Shown here: in pieces, positions 22,152-35,100 of the stretch
How the letters are laid out: every line of letters begins with the position of its first letter
Position numbering within the stretch: position 1 is the first letter of the stretch
DNA from: Boesenbergia rotunda
Lineage: Eukaryota > Streptophyta > Magnoliopsida > Zingiberales > Zingiberaceae
DNA length: 64,000 nt
Reading direction: 5' to 3'
Assembly (NCBI GenBank): GCA_024364735.1
Contig: JAGFNQ010005241.1
Location: 125,978-189,977 of the forward strand
The notes under the pieces: model-generated
What the model was told of the DNA's origin: nothing
Seen by the model: the letters and a program-made list of their open reading frames with translations, nothing else
The model's database searches: none
Position numbers and translations under genes: made by a program

Positions 22152-24163
22152 GTATGGAGTAGTTTCATTGTATTGTGATCTAGGTTCATACTTATTCTTT
22201 AGAAATATGGGTAATTCATGATCTAATTTTCTATTTTCAGCCTTTGTCGTAATCTTTTAAGCCCTTCTTTTGAGTTTTGTATTGTCAAATGAACTACTAT
22301 GTTATTAGCAACAAGACAACCAAACAATAGATACACACGCACATAACCCTACACATACAGAGAGTGCAATACACTGAGACCTCTCCCACACTGTCCAACA
22401 CACCTATGACCCAACACCTATGGACATGCACGCACGTCCAATACACATCCACACACAGTCCAACATGCACACACCCCATCCAACGCAAAAATAAAGTGTG
22501 CAAACTGCTTCGTGCTCACGCTTTTTTTAATATAAGATGCTGCCCTTATCTTGTTGTGTAATCATGTGTTTGCAAAAGATCGACATTATCTCAGTGATGT
22601 TCATGATGATTATTTCAAACATCTCATTAACTTCTAGATATTGACACTTATCAATTACCCTAGAAGGGTCTCCACATAAAGAAGGCCTCCAAGTTAATTT
22701 TTCCCAGACATGCCCTCCCTCGTTGAATAGACAGAAATAGCCTCACCCCCAAGCTTGTGATAGTGAGGCAAATGTCGCGTTACCGCCATCGGTGTTATCT
22801 TGGGGGAGTCATCACTTATGCATGTATGGACACAACAATTCTTTGTAGTTAACTATAACAATAGAAGAAAATGTGCCTCTCGACAAGGTATTAAAAGACA
22901 TATCTAGGTAGTAGATAGTTGGTCAACCGCCTAGTGCCTAGTGGTAGATGCTCAGGTGAGGGCCTAGGCAATCAACATTGAAATATTATTAAAATATGTT
23001 TAGTCACTCAAAGAAGATTTAGTTAGTAATGATAAAACATTTAAATGTAGATATGGATATAGTATGGGATCAAGGTCAGCGACGTAGAAGGATTTATATA
23101 GTCGACACTTAGTGAGGTAAATGCTTGGTTGTTATGGTTATTTAGTCACTCAAATTTAATATCACAAATTCTTATATATCACATTACAAGCACACATACA
23201 AAAAATCACTAAACACATAATAACAACAAAAATATATCTTATCTCACATTGCAACTAACCAAAAATTATAATAAAACATATATTTTTTTAATAATAAATC
23301 CACATTGTAAGAAAACATATAACAAATTCATACCAGAATATTAAATATGAAAAAATAACTAGTAAGTAACATACACTCAATTTTACAATTAAGTAAGTTT
23401 ATAAGTGAATAATGATAAGTACAAAAATTAGTCTATTCCTCTCTAGCAGTAGAAAACCTATAAAAAGTGCTCATTCAATTCTTCCTCATCACCCTCCTCA
23501 CTTTCTTCCCTAGAATTAATCTCTTATTTAATGTTTTCACTTGTAGATGGATGAACTAGCCTAAAGTTCTCGTTGCTTGAGAAAGCTCATTAGATCTTGG
23601 GCTTCTTCAACTATATTGCCTGTGAAGCTTGATCTAGGAACTACTTCCTCTTCTACATCTTCATTCATCCATTCTCTAGCACTAGTGACATCTTTTCATT
23701 CCAAGGAATCTCTTTCCTTCTCATTTTTGCGATTCTTCAATCTTGCATTAAATTAAACATACACTAGATCTTGAGATCCTCTGTGGGAATTATTGATTAG
23801 TAGGGGATTGTTCTAGGATAATTGCTCTTGATAGTTTGGCTTGATTGTTTATTCTCTTGATGAGGTGCTCATACTGAGTCTCGATAGAGATGGTTGCAAT
23901 GCATCAAAATTTAATTTAGTCTTGATTGTGGCGGTCTCTAAGTATTCAATGAGGAAATTCTCAGTGAGAATCACGCCCTCTATTTTTAGGAAAAAAACAC
24001 ATTTCCTACTTAATCTCAACAGTGTGCCCTAAAGTGCCATGTGTCAATAGCACATGGATATCATGATCGAATGCTTATCTTGACTGTTCTTTTGGTGAAT
24101 GACATTTACTTTTTTAAGAATATCCATTAATGAGAAGTTCCTTGATTAAGTAGGATTGATCTT
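22152..24163. other. sequence downstream of RADA exon 4, no exon recognised
   Basis: It contains a CACAC-rich stretch (22330-22480), a second LINE 3' tail (23000-23145) and, at about 23470-23740, a minus-strand acidic Ser-rich stretch (readable as FSSNENFRLVHPS) that recalls the C-terminal tail of hAT-type transposases; that last call is weak. The next RADA exon (expected SVEQIGNRADR-type sequence) was looked for and not found. Confidence 0.4.
23000..23145 (+). mobile_element. LINE 3' tail, second copy
   Basis: The segment matches 20810-20940: TTAGTTAGTAATGATAAAAC, then AATGTAGATATGGATATA, then GACGTAGAAGGATTTATATA, then CTTAGTGAGGTAAATGCTTG with a GTT-rich end. It is a heavily 5'-truncated member of the same LINE family. 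Confidence 0.65.
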
Positions 24164-24274
24164 TGTTGAAACTTTCAATATATAAAACAAGAACATGTAC
24201 AAGGCTTATATAACTTGTATAACCCTAAAGACACAAGATAAGAAAAGACTTATCTACTCTTGCAATTCACAACA
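24164..24274 (-). repeat. 3' LTR of the 24-29 kb copia element
   Basis: It pairs with 28938-29049; the shared core includes AACAAGAACATGTACAAGGC and GACACAAGATAAGAAAAG. It follows the GAGGGGGAG polypurine tract on the minus strand. Confidence 0.88.
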
Positions 24275-24660
24275 CTCCCCCTCAAGTTGAACATATATAT
24301 CAAACATGTTCAACTTGCTAAGAGCAAAATTAAACACAGCTTGGGGTATAACTTTTGTAAACATATCAGTAAGTTGGTTCTCAGATTTGATATAAGACAA
24401 ACATAGCTCTCCGGAATCAAGTCTCTCCCGAATAAAGTGGCGATCAATTTCGATGTGTTTAGTCCTGTCATATTGTACTGGATTATTTGCAATATTAATT
24501 GCAGCCTTGTTGTCGCAATACAGCCTGAGGGGTATTCAACCTTTAATCACATGTCTTCCAACAAGAAACTCAATCACAACATTTCTGCAAGACCATGTGT
24601 CATGGCCTGATATTCTGCTTCCGCACTGGACCGTGCACAAACACTTTGTTTATTACTCCT

Positions 24661-27600
24661 CTAAGTTACCAAGTTTCCTCCTAAAAAGGTGCAATAGCCA
24701 GAAGTGGATCTTCTATCATCTCTAGAACTAGCCCAATCTGCATCTGAATAACATTCCACTTTCAGTTTACCACCTCCTTTAAACAACAAACCTTTTCCGG
24801 GACATGACTTTAAGTACCTTAAAATCCTGTCAACGACCTTCATGTGGACTGTTTTAGGAGAATGCATGTACTAACTCACTACACTAACAATATAGATGAT
24901 GTCAGGCCTAGTCATAGACAAATAGAATAATTTTCCAACCAACCTTTGATATGTTCCTTTTTCCAGACTTGTAAGATCCTCCCCATTAGAACTAGTAAGA
25001 TCATGACTTACTTCTATAGGAGTAGATGCTGGCCGACAATCCAACTTCCCTGTCTCCTTGAGTAAATCCAACACATATTTTCTCTGACATATATAAATTC
25101 CCTCTTGAGATCGAGCAACTTCAATACCAAGGAAGTACTTCAATAGTCCAAGGTCTTTAATTTCAAACTCTGATGTTAACTTAGACTTAAGAGCTTGGAT
25201 TTCAACCTTGTCATCACCCGTAACTATCATATCATTAACGTAAACCAAGAGAATGGTAATTCTGTCCTCTTTCTTTTTCACAAAGAGTGTATGATCAGCA
25301 TTCCCTTGTTTAAAGCCAAACCATATCATGGCTTTGCAGAACCTATCAAACCATGCTCTGGGAGATTATTTAAGTCCATACAAAGCTTTTATTAGCCTGC
25401 AAACCTTTCCTTTTGTTTCGATTCCAGGAGGTGGCAACATGTAGACCTCTTCGTGAAGGTCACCATTCAAAAAAGTCTTTTTCACATCTAGTTGAAATAG
25501 AGGCCAATCATATTGAGCAGCAAGAGAAGGATTACTCTGACCAATTTCAGCTTTGCAACTGGAGCGAAGGTCTCCAAGTAATCCACCCCATATGTTTGAG
25601 TAAATTCCTTGGCAACAAGTTTAACTTTATATCTAACCACTTCACCCTCTGAGTTATACTTGATAGCATAGACCCATTTAGAACCAACCAAATTCTTCTC
25701 CTTTGAGGGATCAACTAATTCCCAAGTACCATTTCTATTAAGAGCCTCAATTTCTTCATTCATTGCTTCCAGCCACCTTGAATCCCTTACAGCTTCATAA
25801 TAAGAAGAAGGTATGGCATATTGGCATGATTTGATAACTGTGAAACAAAGACATGATATGAAGAAGACAAACGAGAATAAGAAACATGGTTAGAGATAGG
25901 ATGTTGAGTACATGACCTGACCCCCTTCCTAACAGCAACCAGAAGGTTCAGCTCATTCATATCTAGGGTTGCAGTTGGTTCAACAAATGGGGATAACTGC
26001 TCTACGGGATCAGGAGCCAGAGCCTTCGATTCAGCTAGCCGATTAGTAGTAGGTCCTTGCTTATGTCTTCGTCGCTTGTAAGTAATAATTTCTTATGAAG
26101 ACTGCAAGCCCAGTAATAGAGCATCCAATAATAGAGCATCTTTTCTATTTTCCATGACATCCAGTGAAATAGGAGAAGAGACCACTTGAGGTACAAAGGA
26201 AGAGGTAAGATTCTCCCCCTGAGGATGAGGCTGAAAAGAATAATAGGTCTCAGACTCAAAAAAGGTAACATCCTTCAAGACATATCTCCTCCTAGTAATA
26301 GGATCAAAGCACTTGTAGCCTTTCTAGCAAGTGGAATACCCTAGGAAAACTCCCCGTATAGAACGAGGATTAAGCTTAGAGGACTTGGGACCAAGAACAT
26401 GAATAAAACAGCGGGAGCCAAATACCCGAGGTGTAAGGGAGAACAACGTTGTGTCCGGACGGAGAAGAGTGAGAGGGCACCGGTACCCAAGACCTTTGGA
26501 TGGCAGACGATTGATGATATAGGCAGCTGCAAGGACAACATCAGCCGAGAAATATTTGGGTAAGTGGCGCTAAAATAATAGTGCACGGATTGTTTCAAGG
26601 ATATAACGATTCTTTCTTTCAGCCACTCCATTCTATTGTGGTGTGTAGGGATAGGATGACTCATGAAGAATTCCTAAATCCTCTAGAAAAGTATTTAGAG
26701 ACTGTGCAAAGTAGTCCTATGCGTTATTAGAACGAAGAGTCTTCATTTTTGTGTGAAATTGAGTTTCAACCATTCTACAATAATGTTGAATGAGTCGAGG
26801 AACTTCATCCCTGCTTTTCATCAAATAAAGTCATGTACAATGGGTGTAATCATCAATAAAAGAGAGAAAGTATAGATAGTCATCCAAAGAAGGCACAGGA
26901 GAGGGCCCCACACATCTGAATGAACAAGATCGAACGGAGATAAACTTTATTTATGGACTCAGAAAAATGAGTTCTACAATGTTTGGATAACTGACAAACT
27001 TTACAATGAAGTGACTCAAGAGAAATAGAAGAGAAGAGACTAGGAAATAGGACTTTCAAGGACTGAAAAGATAAATGTCCCAACCGGGAATGCCATAAAA
27101 GGATTTCTTGATGCTTATTTTCCAAACACTGGGTTGTAGACTTCAGAGAAGATGTTGTTCCAAGCCGATAGTAATAAAGACCTCCTACTTCACGGCTAGT
27201 CCCAATCGTTTGCTTGGTCTCGAGATCCTGAAAGACACAATGATCAAGAAAAAAGGTTACTGAGCAGTGTAGTTGTTTAGTAATATTGCTAACAGAAAGT
27301 AAATTAAGAGAAATGGAAGGGACATGAAGTGCAGAGGATAGGATAAAGTGATTTGCCAGTTGTATGGAACCTTTGCCAGCAACACTGGCTTTGGTGTCAT
27401 TTGCAATGGTCACTTTATCCTATCCAGAGGACAAAGAGTAGGAAATGAGGGAATTAGCAACATTTGTCATGTTATCCGTAGCTCCTGAGTCAATGACCCA
27501 GGGGCTATAAGATCCTGAACCAGCAACACTTAACCCCAGGCCACGGATACCTGTGTGCGCTTGAGACGGAATGGTAAAGACAGAGGATGAAGCCTGAAGC

Positions 27601-28640
27601 TGCGAGAAAAGGTGCTGAAGGTTAGCAATGTCAGTAGATGACAACTTAACAATCGAAGGTACAAAGGAATCAGTAGTCTCCTCATCCACTAATTTTTGGA
27701 CAGCAAGATTCCCACGACTAGGAGCCTTCTTGTCGTTGTATTTGAATTTTTCAGGTTTCTTCTGTGGATATTTCTCCCAACAAAAATCTAAATCATGATT
27801 AGTCCTTTTGCAGTGCCGATAAAATTTTCCACCTTTTCCTTTAGATCCCACAGGCTTGAACTTGTTTGCAGAACTGACAAAAACAGAAGTCTCCCTAATT
27901 GGAGTGCTAGCTGCATAAATACTACCCTTGTTGCTCATGGTCCTTCTCCTGCCTTCCTCACTAATAATTTTGTAATAAACTTGTTCTAGAGAGGGAGTAG
28001 GATCAAGACTAAGAATTTGTTCTTTTAAACTCTCAAACTCTGCATTAAGCCCATCAAGAAATTTAATGATTCTGTCCTTGTTTAGAAGCTTTAGATATCT
28101 CTGATGATCATCAGTAGAACTCCAATTTTTCATCCTGTAATAGTCAAACTCATCCCACAACCCCTTCAGAGCAGCAAAATAATTGGTGGCTGACATAGAA
28201 CCTGGTTCAAGTTTAAAAATTTGACTACTTAGCTGATAAGTATGCAGCATGTCATGTTAGCGTCCATACATCTGCTCCAGTATCTTCCACATGTCAACGG
28301 CTGTTCTGTTATGAAGAATGACCTGTTTGATGCCAGAACTAACACAATTGAGTATCCAAGTCATTAACTGAATATTGTCACGCCTCCAAGTACGAAAGCT
28401 AGGGTACTTTTCATCTGGTTTCACTTTAATGCCGTGAAGAACAACAAGTTTATCATGGCCTTCAATATAAAGTTCAACAGTAACTCCCCACGATGCATAA
28501 TTTGTCTCGGTCAATTTCTCCGAGGTTATTTGAAGACCAGATCCTCTAGTTCCTGTCACTGTGAAAAATGGTTGTACTTGTCCAGAAGAAGCCAAATGAT
28601 CTGTAGAAATCCCAGAAGTTTCTCCAGAGGTGTTTGCCAT
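24661..28640 (-). pseudogene. copia gag-pol, degenerate
   Basis: Gag starts MANTSGETSG at 28640. A stop splits it near 28257, and it continues to a knuckle-like region (FYRHCKRTNHDLDFCW, atypical CX2C-type spacing) and the protease motif WVIDSGATDNMT near 27490. The GAG-pre-integrase segment has LLWHSRLGHLSFQSL near 27100. Integrase is visible but broken between 26960 and 26340. Reverse transcriptase appears in pieces: ELVDPSKEKNLVGSKWVYA near 25700, LLVYVNDMIVTGDD near 25240 (the catalytic YVDD is YVND here) and the connection to RNase H near 24930. RNase H (YSDADWASSRDDRRSTSGYC) is near 24740. Many in-frame stops and frame changes exclude activity. Confidence 0.9.
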
Positions 28641-28925
28641 AACAAACCACAAGAAGAGATGGATCGTGCGCGTAGCTGTCGGCAAGATTGTGCAACGAAG
28701 AAGAGAAAGAAGAAGTGGCGGTCGGTCTAGAACTGCTGCGCAAGGAAAAAAAAGAGAGGGAGTTACGGGCGATGAAGGGGTTGGCAGGTTCTCCTTGCTG
28801 TGGACGAAGGAGGAAGGGAGAAGGAAAAGAAGGAGCAGAAGAAGGAGGAGGGTGTCGGCTTTGTGGAAGCCGTAGGGTGGCGCCGCATAGGGGAGGAAAA
28901 AAAAATTAGGTTTTTTGAGAACTTT

Positions 28926-28937
28926 GCTCTGATACCA
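28926..28937 (-). other. primer-binding site (initiator-Met tRNA)
   Basis: The minus strand reads TGGTATCAGAGC directly after the LTR end ...TATCAACA. It is a perfect copia primer site. Confidence 0.92.
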
Positions 28938-29049
28938 TGTTGATACTTTTTCATATTCAAAACAAGAACATGTACAAGGCTTGTATAACTTGCATAACCC
29001 TAAGGACACAAGATAAGAAAAGGCCTATCTTCCCTTGCAACTTACAACA
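28938..29049 (-). repeat. 5' LTR of the 24-29 kb copia element
   Basis: The 112-bp repeat runs TGTTGTAAGTTG...GTATCAACA on the minus strand, immediately upstream of the primer site. Confidence 0.9.
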
Positions 29050-29148
29050 CAAACTAAATATAATGTATGCGTAGATACAAAGTTACCACAATGACCTACA
29101 ATCTCAATTTGTTAAGTTTTTCAATTCTTTCAACCTCCATGTTTTCAT

Positions 29149-30420
29149 CTACAAATTTGCTTCACTAATTAAGACAATCTCTCCTTCTTTTTGCGTATCA
29201 TACCTATCAATTTTTACTTTTCCCCGAATTAGGCCAACATTTGCTCCTTTCATAATGTTTTCAGAAGGCTTGCAGATTTCTATCGGGTCTCTCTTTTTCT
29301 GAGGTAAAACCTTAAACCACATAGGACTATCAGTTGGTGTATCCTTATAATTATAGCGACTTCGATCACGTCTTCTCCTACTCCTTGTTCTATAAGCAAT
29401 TGGTTTAGGATGATGATCCACTATAGGGTCGCTTGATTCAGGCAAATTGCCCTGTTTTTCTATTATTCCAACTAATTCATTAACTCTTTCCTTTAACTGA
29501 TTGTTTTCCATTGTTAGCTCTTTTATTCGGTTCTGATGAATATTACAATCAGAGCATTCAATATCAATCGGACATCTACCTTCTGTATCATGTACCGGGA
29601 AAGTCTCTATTGGATGTTGAATATCATCGATGTCGGGGAAAGTTTCTGCCAATTTGTTTTCTCAGCATGGGTAGGGATGAGTTCACTAATCACCTATCAA
29701 ATTAGATATTATTATTTAAACAATGCAAATGAAACTTAGTCGATAATATTCAATATTTACCTCATTAGCTGAGACTTGGCCCAACAAAGCTCTCACCTTA
29801 CTAATATGTGAAGGAGTAGACCTCCACTTATTAGTTCTTGCACCTTCAATATTATATGATTTCTGGATTGCGACATGGTTCAAAAACCATGCTTGCTTCA
29901 TTATACAGAATCTTGAGAACATAATAATGTCCATATAAGAATATCACATTTACCGTAAACTTACAACCAAAAGACTAGCAAATCCCTTTAGGCATGGAAG
30001 TGAAGTGGTCATTTGAGATGTCTGATTTGATGAAAAAATCTCCTCGATGGTAGGCAATTGGGGAGCAATAAACTGATGAATCACTTCAACCCAATTGAAT
30101 CTACATAGATTTGCAAAATCATTTACAATATCTACCAGACCTAATGGAATCTTATATGTACTAGATGAAAATAACACACAAACAAATATATATAAAATAT
30201 ATAATTTACAAAATACTAAAATGTTATCATCTACTTCAACTCTACAAGAATTGAGTTTAATTGATCTAGTAGGTTCTTTTTTATTAGAAAAGTGAGCAAG
30301 AAAGAGGTCACTAATTGCATTAGTTGAGTTCATAGGAACGAAAGCACCTCTATCTGAAATACCAAGCAACAGAGATACATCTCTTCTGGTGAAATCAACT
30401 GGGACACCTGAAAATTTAAA
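29149..30420 (-). pseudogene. transposon-derived gene with a plant-mobile-domain/DUF1985-like region
   Basis: Read on the minus strand, the first block (30412-30240) carries VDFTRRDVSLLLGISDRG, matching the start of plant mobile/DUF1985-type domains found in MULE-associated proteins. The next block (about 30170-29960) has LVDIVNDFANLCRFNWVEVI and the following one (29910-29760) QAWFLNH...KVRALLGQVSANEV. The spacing fits intron-separated exons. The last block (29652-29149) encodes a coiled-coil stretch (KELTMENNQLKERVNELVG) and a basic patch (RTRSRRRRDRSRYN) before its stop. Such genes are usually mobile-element cargo. The family name is tentative and no catalytic residues were identified. Confidence 0.5.
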
Positions 30421-32636
30421 AATATTAATTTTATATTAAGTGCTTCTAACTTTCAAAACTATAAAACGTACTAGAGAATTTGAATGTTTGAGTTGTTAAA
30501 TCCCAACTTTGAAATATATTCATCAAAAGTCCGCGAATTTGTTGAATATCTTGTATGTCTAGAAAAACGACAAATGAGGACCATTTAATGATCGTTATGT
30601 GTCAATCATGTAAATGAGCAGACCCACGATTCCTTCCTTTTATTGTTGGATAGCCAAAAAACCATTAAAGTGGCCTTAAACACTGGTTCGAGTTTATGGC
30701 CAACATCAAGTGATAACTGGAATTATTCAAAATATACATTATTAACAGCGAGAAACAAATGTACATACACATTAATAATGTTTGTTTGCATTAGATATAG
30801 CACTCTCTCCTCACTTCTAGGTCTTTATCAATCATGAGAATGAGGTGCAGGGTTTTCACGATTGTTTAGGTTAAACCCATAGTCGTCGTTTTGGGGGAAC
30901 CTAGCACCATGGTTGATGTTGTTTTTGCAAAAATCAGCTCCAACGTTGGTTAGTGGTTTAGGCGAACCACCCCACTGTTGGTGCTGGTTTGGGATAACCC
31001 ACCATCAACGTGGTGCACGTTAGGGCAAAACCAGCAACAAAGTTGGTCCTTATTTTAGAAAACCAGCATCAGGTTGGTGTTCAAACAACTAAATATCATA
31101 TTAGTGTTGGTCAAAAACCACCGAGACATCACTTTGGTTTGCGTGTTTTGTCCTAAACTAGAACCACGGGTTGCGCACACGACCAAAGTGATCTCGCAGA
31201 AGTTTTTAAAATCAGACACACATGGAACATACCTTTGCAACACATTCTTGCGTCATTCTTCAACACAAGCACATAGGCGGAGAGGAGGCTGATGTGGTGC
31301 TAGTAACTCTAACTCACTGTCGACACTCTAAGAGTTGGAGAAGTCGACCCTAAGCCCTAGAGTTGAAATCCAGAAAATGAGAGGAGCGAAAATTAGAGAG
31401 AGGCAGGCAACCAAATAAAGAGAAAGAGAAAGTGTAGGAGAACACCAAATTGCATGTCACAAGGAGGAAGAGAGCGAAAAACTTTTTAAACTGGTTTGTT
31501 AAGCCCAGTCATTATGCCGTGTACGCCATCACCCACCGTCGGCGATATAATGGGGTGCAGGCTATCAAAATTGTATGTCCGTGTGTGTATCGAACATGTT
31601 CGCGAGCCTCTTAACGAACACGTTCCCAAGCTGATTTACCAATTACTGCTAAGCTCGAGCTCGGCTCGATAATGTTTTCGAGCTCGAAATCCGGATCAAG
31701 CTCAGTTCATTAACTTAATTGAATGAATTCGAACGAATTTTTTTTGAATCGAGATCCGAATAACTTGCGAGCTGTTTGGCTCGTTTACACCCCTAGTAAT
31801 GCCCGACATGACATAGATTGTGTTGGGTGAAGCCATGTTGAAGTATCAACTATATATCAAATGGGTTGGCTTAACATGGGTTGGCTGTGCTCAGCACAAC
31901 CTCACCATGTATAAGATTGTTATATTAAATATGCAATTGATCTATTAAGAGGTCAATCCAACGAATCATATTATTTGTGCTAGTTCTCAGTATGATACAA
32001 TTCAACCATTTTTTTGGTTCAATATAACTATGGGTTAGTCCACATAAATCTTTATGTAATCATAAGAAGATGCAATGTGATCATAAATCCTTGTGTAATC
32101 ATGCATGAGCCGATGCGGCTACAGGAGGGTTATACTTGAAATATGTGAAAAATCAAGTACTAGGTGAAAAATGGACAAGAAGTGTCATCAATAAAATTGG
32201 TAATCAATCATCTAGAAAACAAAGTTCCAACACTTGCAAAGGATCATAAAATGTTCGATTCACCTTTATCTAACTGAAGTACAAATTATGCAAAACAAGT
32301 GTTTTGTTCATTTTCAAATAGACAATTAAGTGATTTAATTTCTACAATTGCCATTAAATTCTTAGCTGCACATACAACATGGATTTTTTTTTATCAAGGA
32401 GATAGCAACACTTATTAGCATAAATGATTCGGGATATTCATTTAATTTCATGCACGTATTATTATTCTTTCCATGCTTTTATGTTGTGCGTTTTTCAAGT
32501 AACTATAGGAATGGCGTAAGCTTGTGCTTCAATTTTTTTTTTCTGAATCCTTGCTGCTACATGTGTTTGGTTATTGTTGGAAGTTCTGCAAGGTATGTAG
32601 AAGTCTAATCTTATTCCTGTTTCTGCATTTTTGAAG
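30421..32636. other. repeat-rich intergenic region before the kinesin exons
   Basis: At 30860-31200 there are irregular copies of a CCAGCATCAGGTTGGTG-type motif, some in inverted orientation (CCAACGTTGG, ACCAACCTGATGC), reminiscent of subterminal repeats of a DNA transposon. At 31590-31795 a hAT-like relic with GAGCTCG motifs ends CTCGTTTACACCCCTAG. The segment 32530-32590 may hold a further upstream kinesin exon ending TTCTGCAAG before a GT donor; it was not assigned. Confidence 0.4.
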
Positions 32637-34838
32637 TTATCATTCATTCAAGACCTTTGGTTGAAAGGAAATTCCAAAGGTAGATGTTCAAACAACCTAC
32701 CCGATAAGGTACATCTTCTTTATCTGACTTTCTTAATCATATTAATCTAACCTAAAAGCACTTTTCAGAAAATAATTATATAATACTTGTTCCAGTAAAG
32801 GGAGTAAAGTTTGATCTATATGAAAAAAAGAATATAATTGCTTGATAAGTTTTTTATCTCTTAACTAAACTACTGACAACATATTCGTTTCGATTTGCAG
32901 CATAGTAGTTTGTCCTTGGAACATGGTGATTACAACTATTGGAATCAATTGGAAGCACAAGAAAAGGACTTAGTGGTATTATGTGCTTGTATAAATAATG
33001 AGTTTCTAATTTTCTTTAGAATGTAGTCAAACTTAGACCTTCATGCATTCCTACTCAACATTAAATGGAATAATGGATCATGTCAAAAGTTACTACAGAA
33101 TAAATGATACAAGTAGATGGTAAGGCTTGAGTAAATGAACAAGAAGAATCAAATCAAGTACATTGCTCAGACATATTCCTGACTACCTCTAATTTCTTTT
33201 TCCTAATCACAAATGCTCATTAAGTTGGTTCATGCTTTTAGTAAATCCATATTTTTGGAGAAGTCCTACATTAGATTTGTTCCCTATACAACTTTTGACA
33301 AGCATTTTGAGGATATTACCTTTGAGTTTTTGAGATCATAAGATAAAATAATCAGTCTATTTATACCCTTCTTCTAGAATTGTTATGTAACTGCAGCGCA
33401 TCAAAGGTACATATGCCAGATTCATTGCAAATTTAATTTGCAATTTAACTAACTGGAAAAGTTTCACTTAATCTGCAGGAACTGAAGATTCTTTTGTCGG
33501 AGGCCAGAGCAGAATTCATCAATTTACAAACCCAGATACAAAAAGATTTCATACAATTAGGTAGATAAGTGATTGTTATTTGTATCATTAGTAACTGATG
33601 ACTATATGCTGGCACTTTTCTGAGGATATTATGGTGAAGTAATCTTTAAACTAAAAAACATTTAGTTGGGGTCTTGGACATGGAGCCAGCATTTAAAGCA
33701 TCTAGAAAATGATTATTAAATAAATGTACAAATTTCTGCTGAACAATGTGCATCTGCTAAACTTGTTCTCCTGTTGTCTATGTTATTTAGAAACACAGAT
33801 TCATGAGTTATCTGTTGCTGCTTCTGGATACCATCAGGCCATCAAAGAAAATAGACATTTGTATAATATTCTTCAAGAACTAAAAGGTAGATTTCCTCTA
33901 TTTGCACTGATAGAATGGATCAAATCAGACATCTAACTTTCTTTCTCCAGGAAATATTCGAATATTCTGCAGGATCAGACCAATCTTCAACTCACAAGAA
34001 AGTTGTATAGAGTACATAGGGAATGATGGTTCTTTGATGGTTTTTGATCCATACAGACCACACAATACACGCAAAGTTTTCCAGTTTAACAAAGTATTTG
34101 GTCCACAAAGTAATCAATGTAACAATCTACAACTCTATCTTCATCTTGGTTACTGAAGAAACTCATGAAAGTGAAAACTAACTCGAGTCTAAATCTAAAT
34201 ATCCAGGTGAAGTCTACAATGAAACTCAAGCTTTAATAAGATCTGTCATGGATGGGTATAATGTATGCATATTTGCTTATGGGCAAACAGGGGCTGGTAA
34301 AACTTATACCATGGTACAAATATTAAGTTTTTATTTGCAGTTTTTGATGAATGATAAATCTTTATTCTTGATACTTACTATTCTAGTATATTGATATTGA
34401 AATAGTGTGGAACATCAAGCGGTTCATGCGAGGAAACTGGAATTAATCACATGGCTCTGAATGATCTCTTTCACATATCCAGCATTCGCGAGAACATCAC
34501 ATATGAAATCTATGTACAAATGGTCGAGATCTATAACGAGATAGTCCGGGACCTCCTAGCTCAAGATGCGACAAATTCAAAATATCCTTTTGAGTTTCAT
34601 CCCAAGTTTACTTCGGTAGTTCGGTTACCCATTATTATTATTTTTTTCAATTGTTGATTAACTATAATAGTACGCTAGAGATCAGGAATGCTTTGGGAGT
34701 TGGTGGGCTGAGCATTCCTAATGCCACCATGCAGTCTGTTCAGTCTAGTGCTGATGTTCTAAATTTGATGAGATTGGGAGAAAAAAACCGGGCCTTTAGC
34801 TCAACTGCAATGAACCATAGAAGCAGCCGGTCACACAG
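32637..34838 (+). CDS. kinesin-14 (minus-end motor) gene, 5' and middle exons only
   Basis: Exons with GT-AG borders are 32637-32708, 32901-32975, 33479-33560, 33791-33886, 33951-34109, 34207-34313, 34406 to about 34615 and 34671-34838. The first four encode coiled-coil stalk (ELKILLSEARAEF, HELSVAASGYHQAIKENRHL). The neck-motor junction LKGNIRIFCRIRP is diagnostic of kinesin-14. The motor then has FNKVFGPQSEV, the P-loop FAYGQTGAGKTYTM, YVQMVEIYNEIVRDLL and switch I NHRSSRSH. Exons for switch II (DLAGSE) and the rest of the motor (HINKSL, NSKLT) are absent before the LTR at 35755, and none was seen elsewhere. Such a protein would move on microtubules only if complete. This copy is truncated by rearrangement or has lost its 3' half. 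N-terminal exons may lie to the left, unrecognised. Confidence 0.85.
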
Positions 34839-35100
34839 GTACCCATGAATTTATTTTGCTAATTGCTAGATTTATCATGAATTTTTTAGGTTTTAGCAAA
34901 GCTATCATGAACTTTTGACAGGTTACCAAACCTATCATGGTTTTTTTAGTTTTTTCACACATCACATTTTTAACTTTGTAACAAACTTGGCAAAGTCATG
35001 ACTTAACGCACAGAATAACATTTTTATGAATATTAAGTTCATCATATACTGATTTAACAATTCTAACAGAACTATAGAAGTATTAATATATACTTATTTG

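Larger units (their letters stand above)
24164..29049 (-). mobile_element. complete but dead Ty1/copia element with 111-bp LTRs
   Basis: The LTRs are 24164-24274 (3') and 28938-29049 (5'), both TGTTG...CAACA, about 13 percent different by eye, so the insertion is old. The primer site TGGTATCAGAGC (minus strand) is at 28926-28937 and the polypurine tract GAGGGGGAG at about 24275-24283. The interior encodes all copia domains with many stops and frameshifts. The flanking 5-mers (ATCTT left, CAAAC right) do not match, so either the target duplication has eroded or the two LTRs come from different insertions. Confidence 0.88.

Noticed and set aside
28434..28909. Plus-strand Arg/Lys-rich frames opposite the copia gag start
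   Set aside because: They are shadows of the minus-strand leader and gag; the composition comes from TTC/TCC repeats on the other strand.
33397..33406. 10-base micro-exon of the kinesin (CGCATCAAAG between CAG and GT)
   Set aside because: Including it breaks the reading frame, while joining 32975 directly to 33479 gives a continuous coiled coil.
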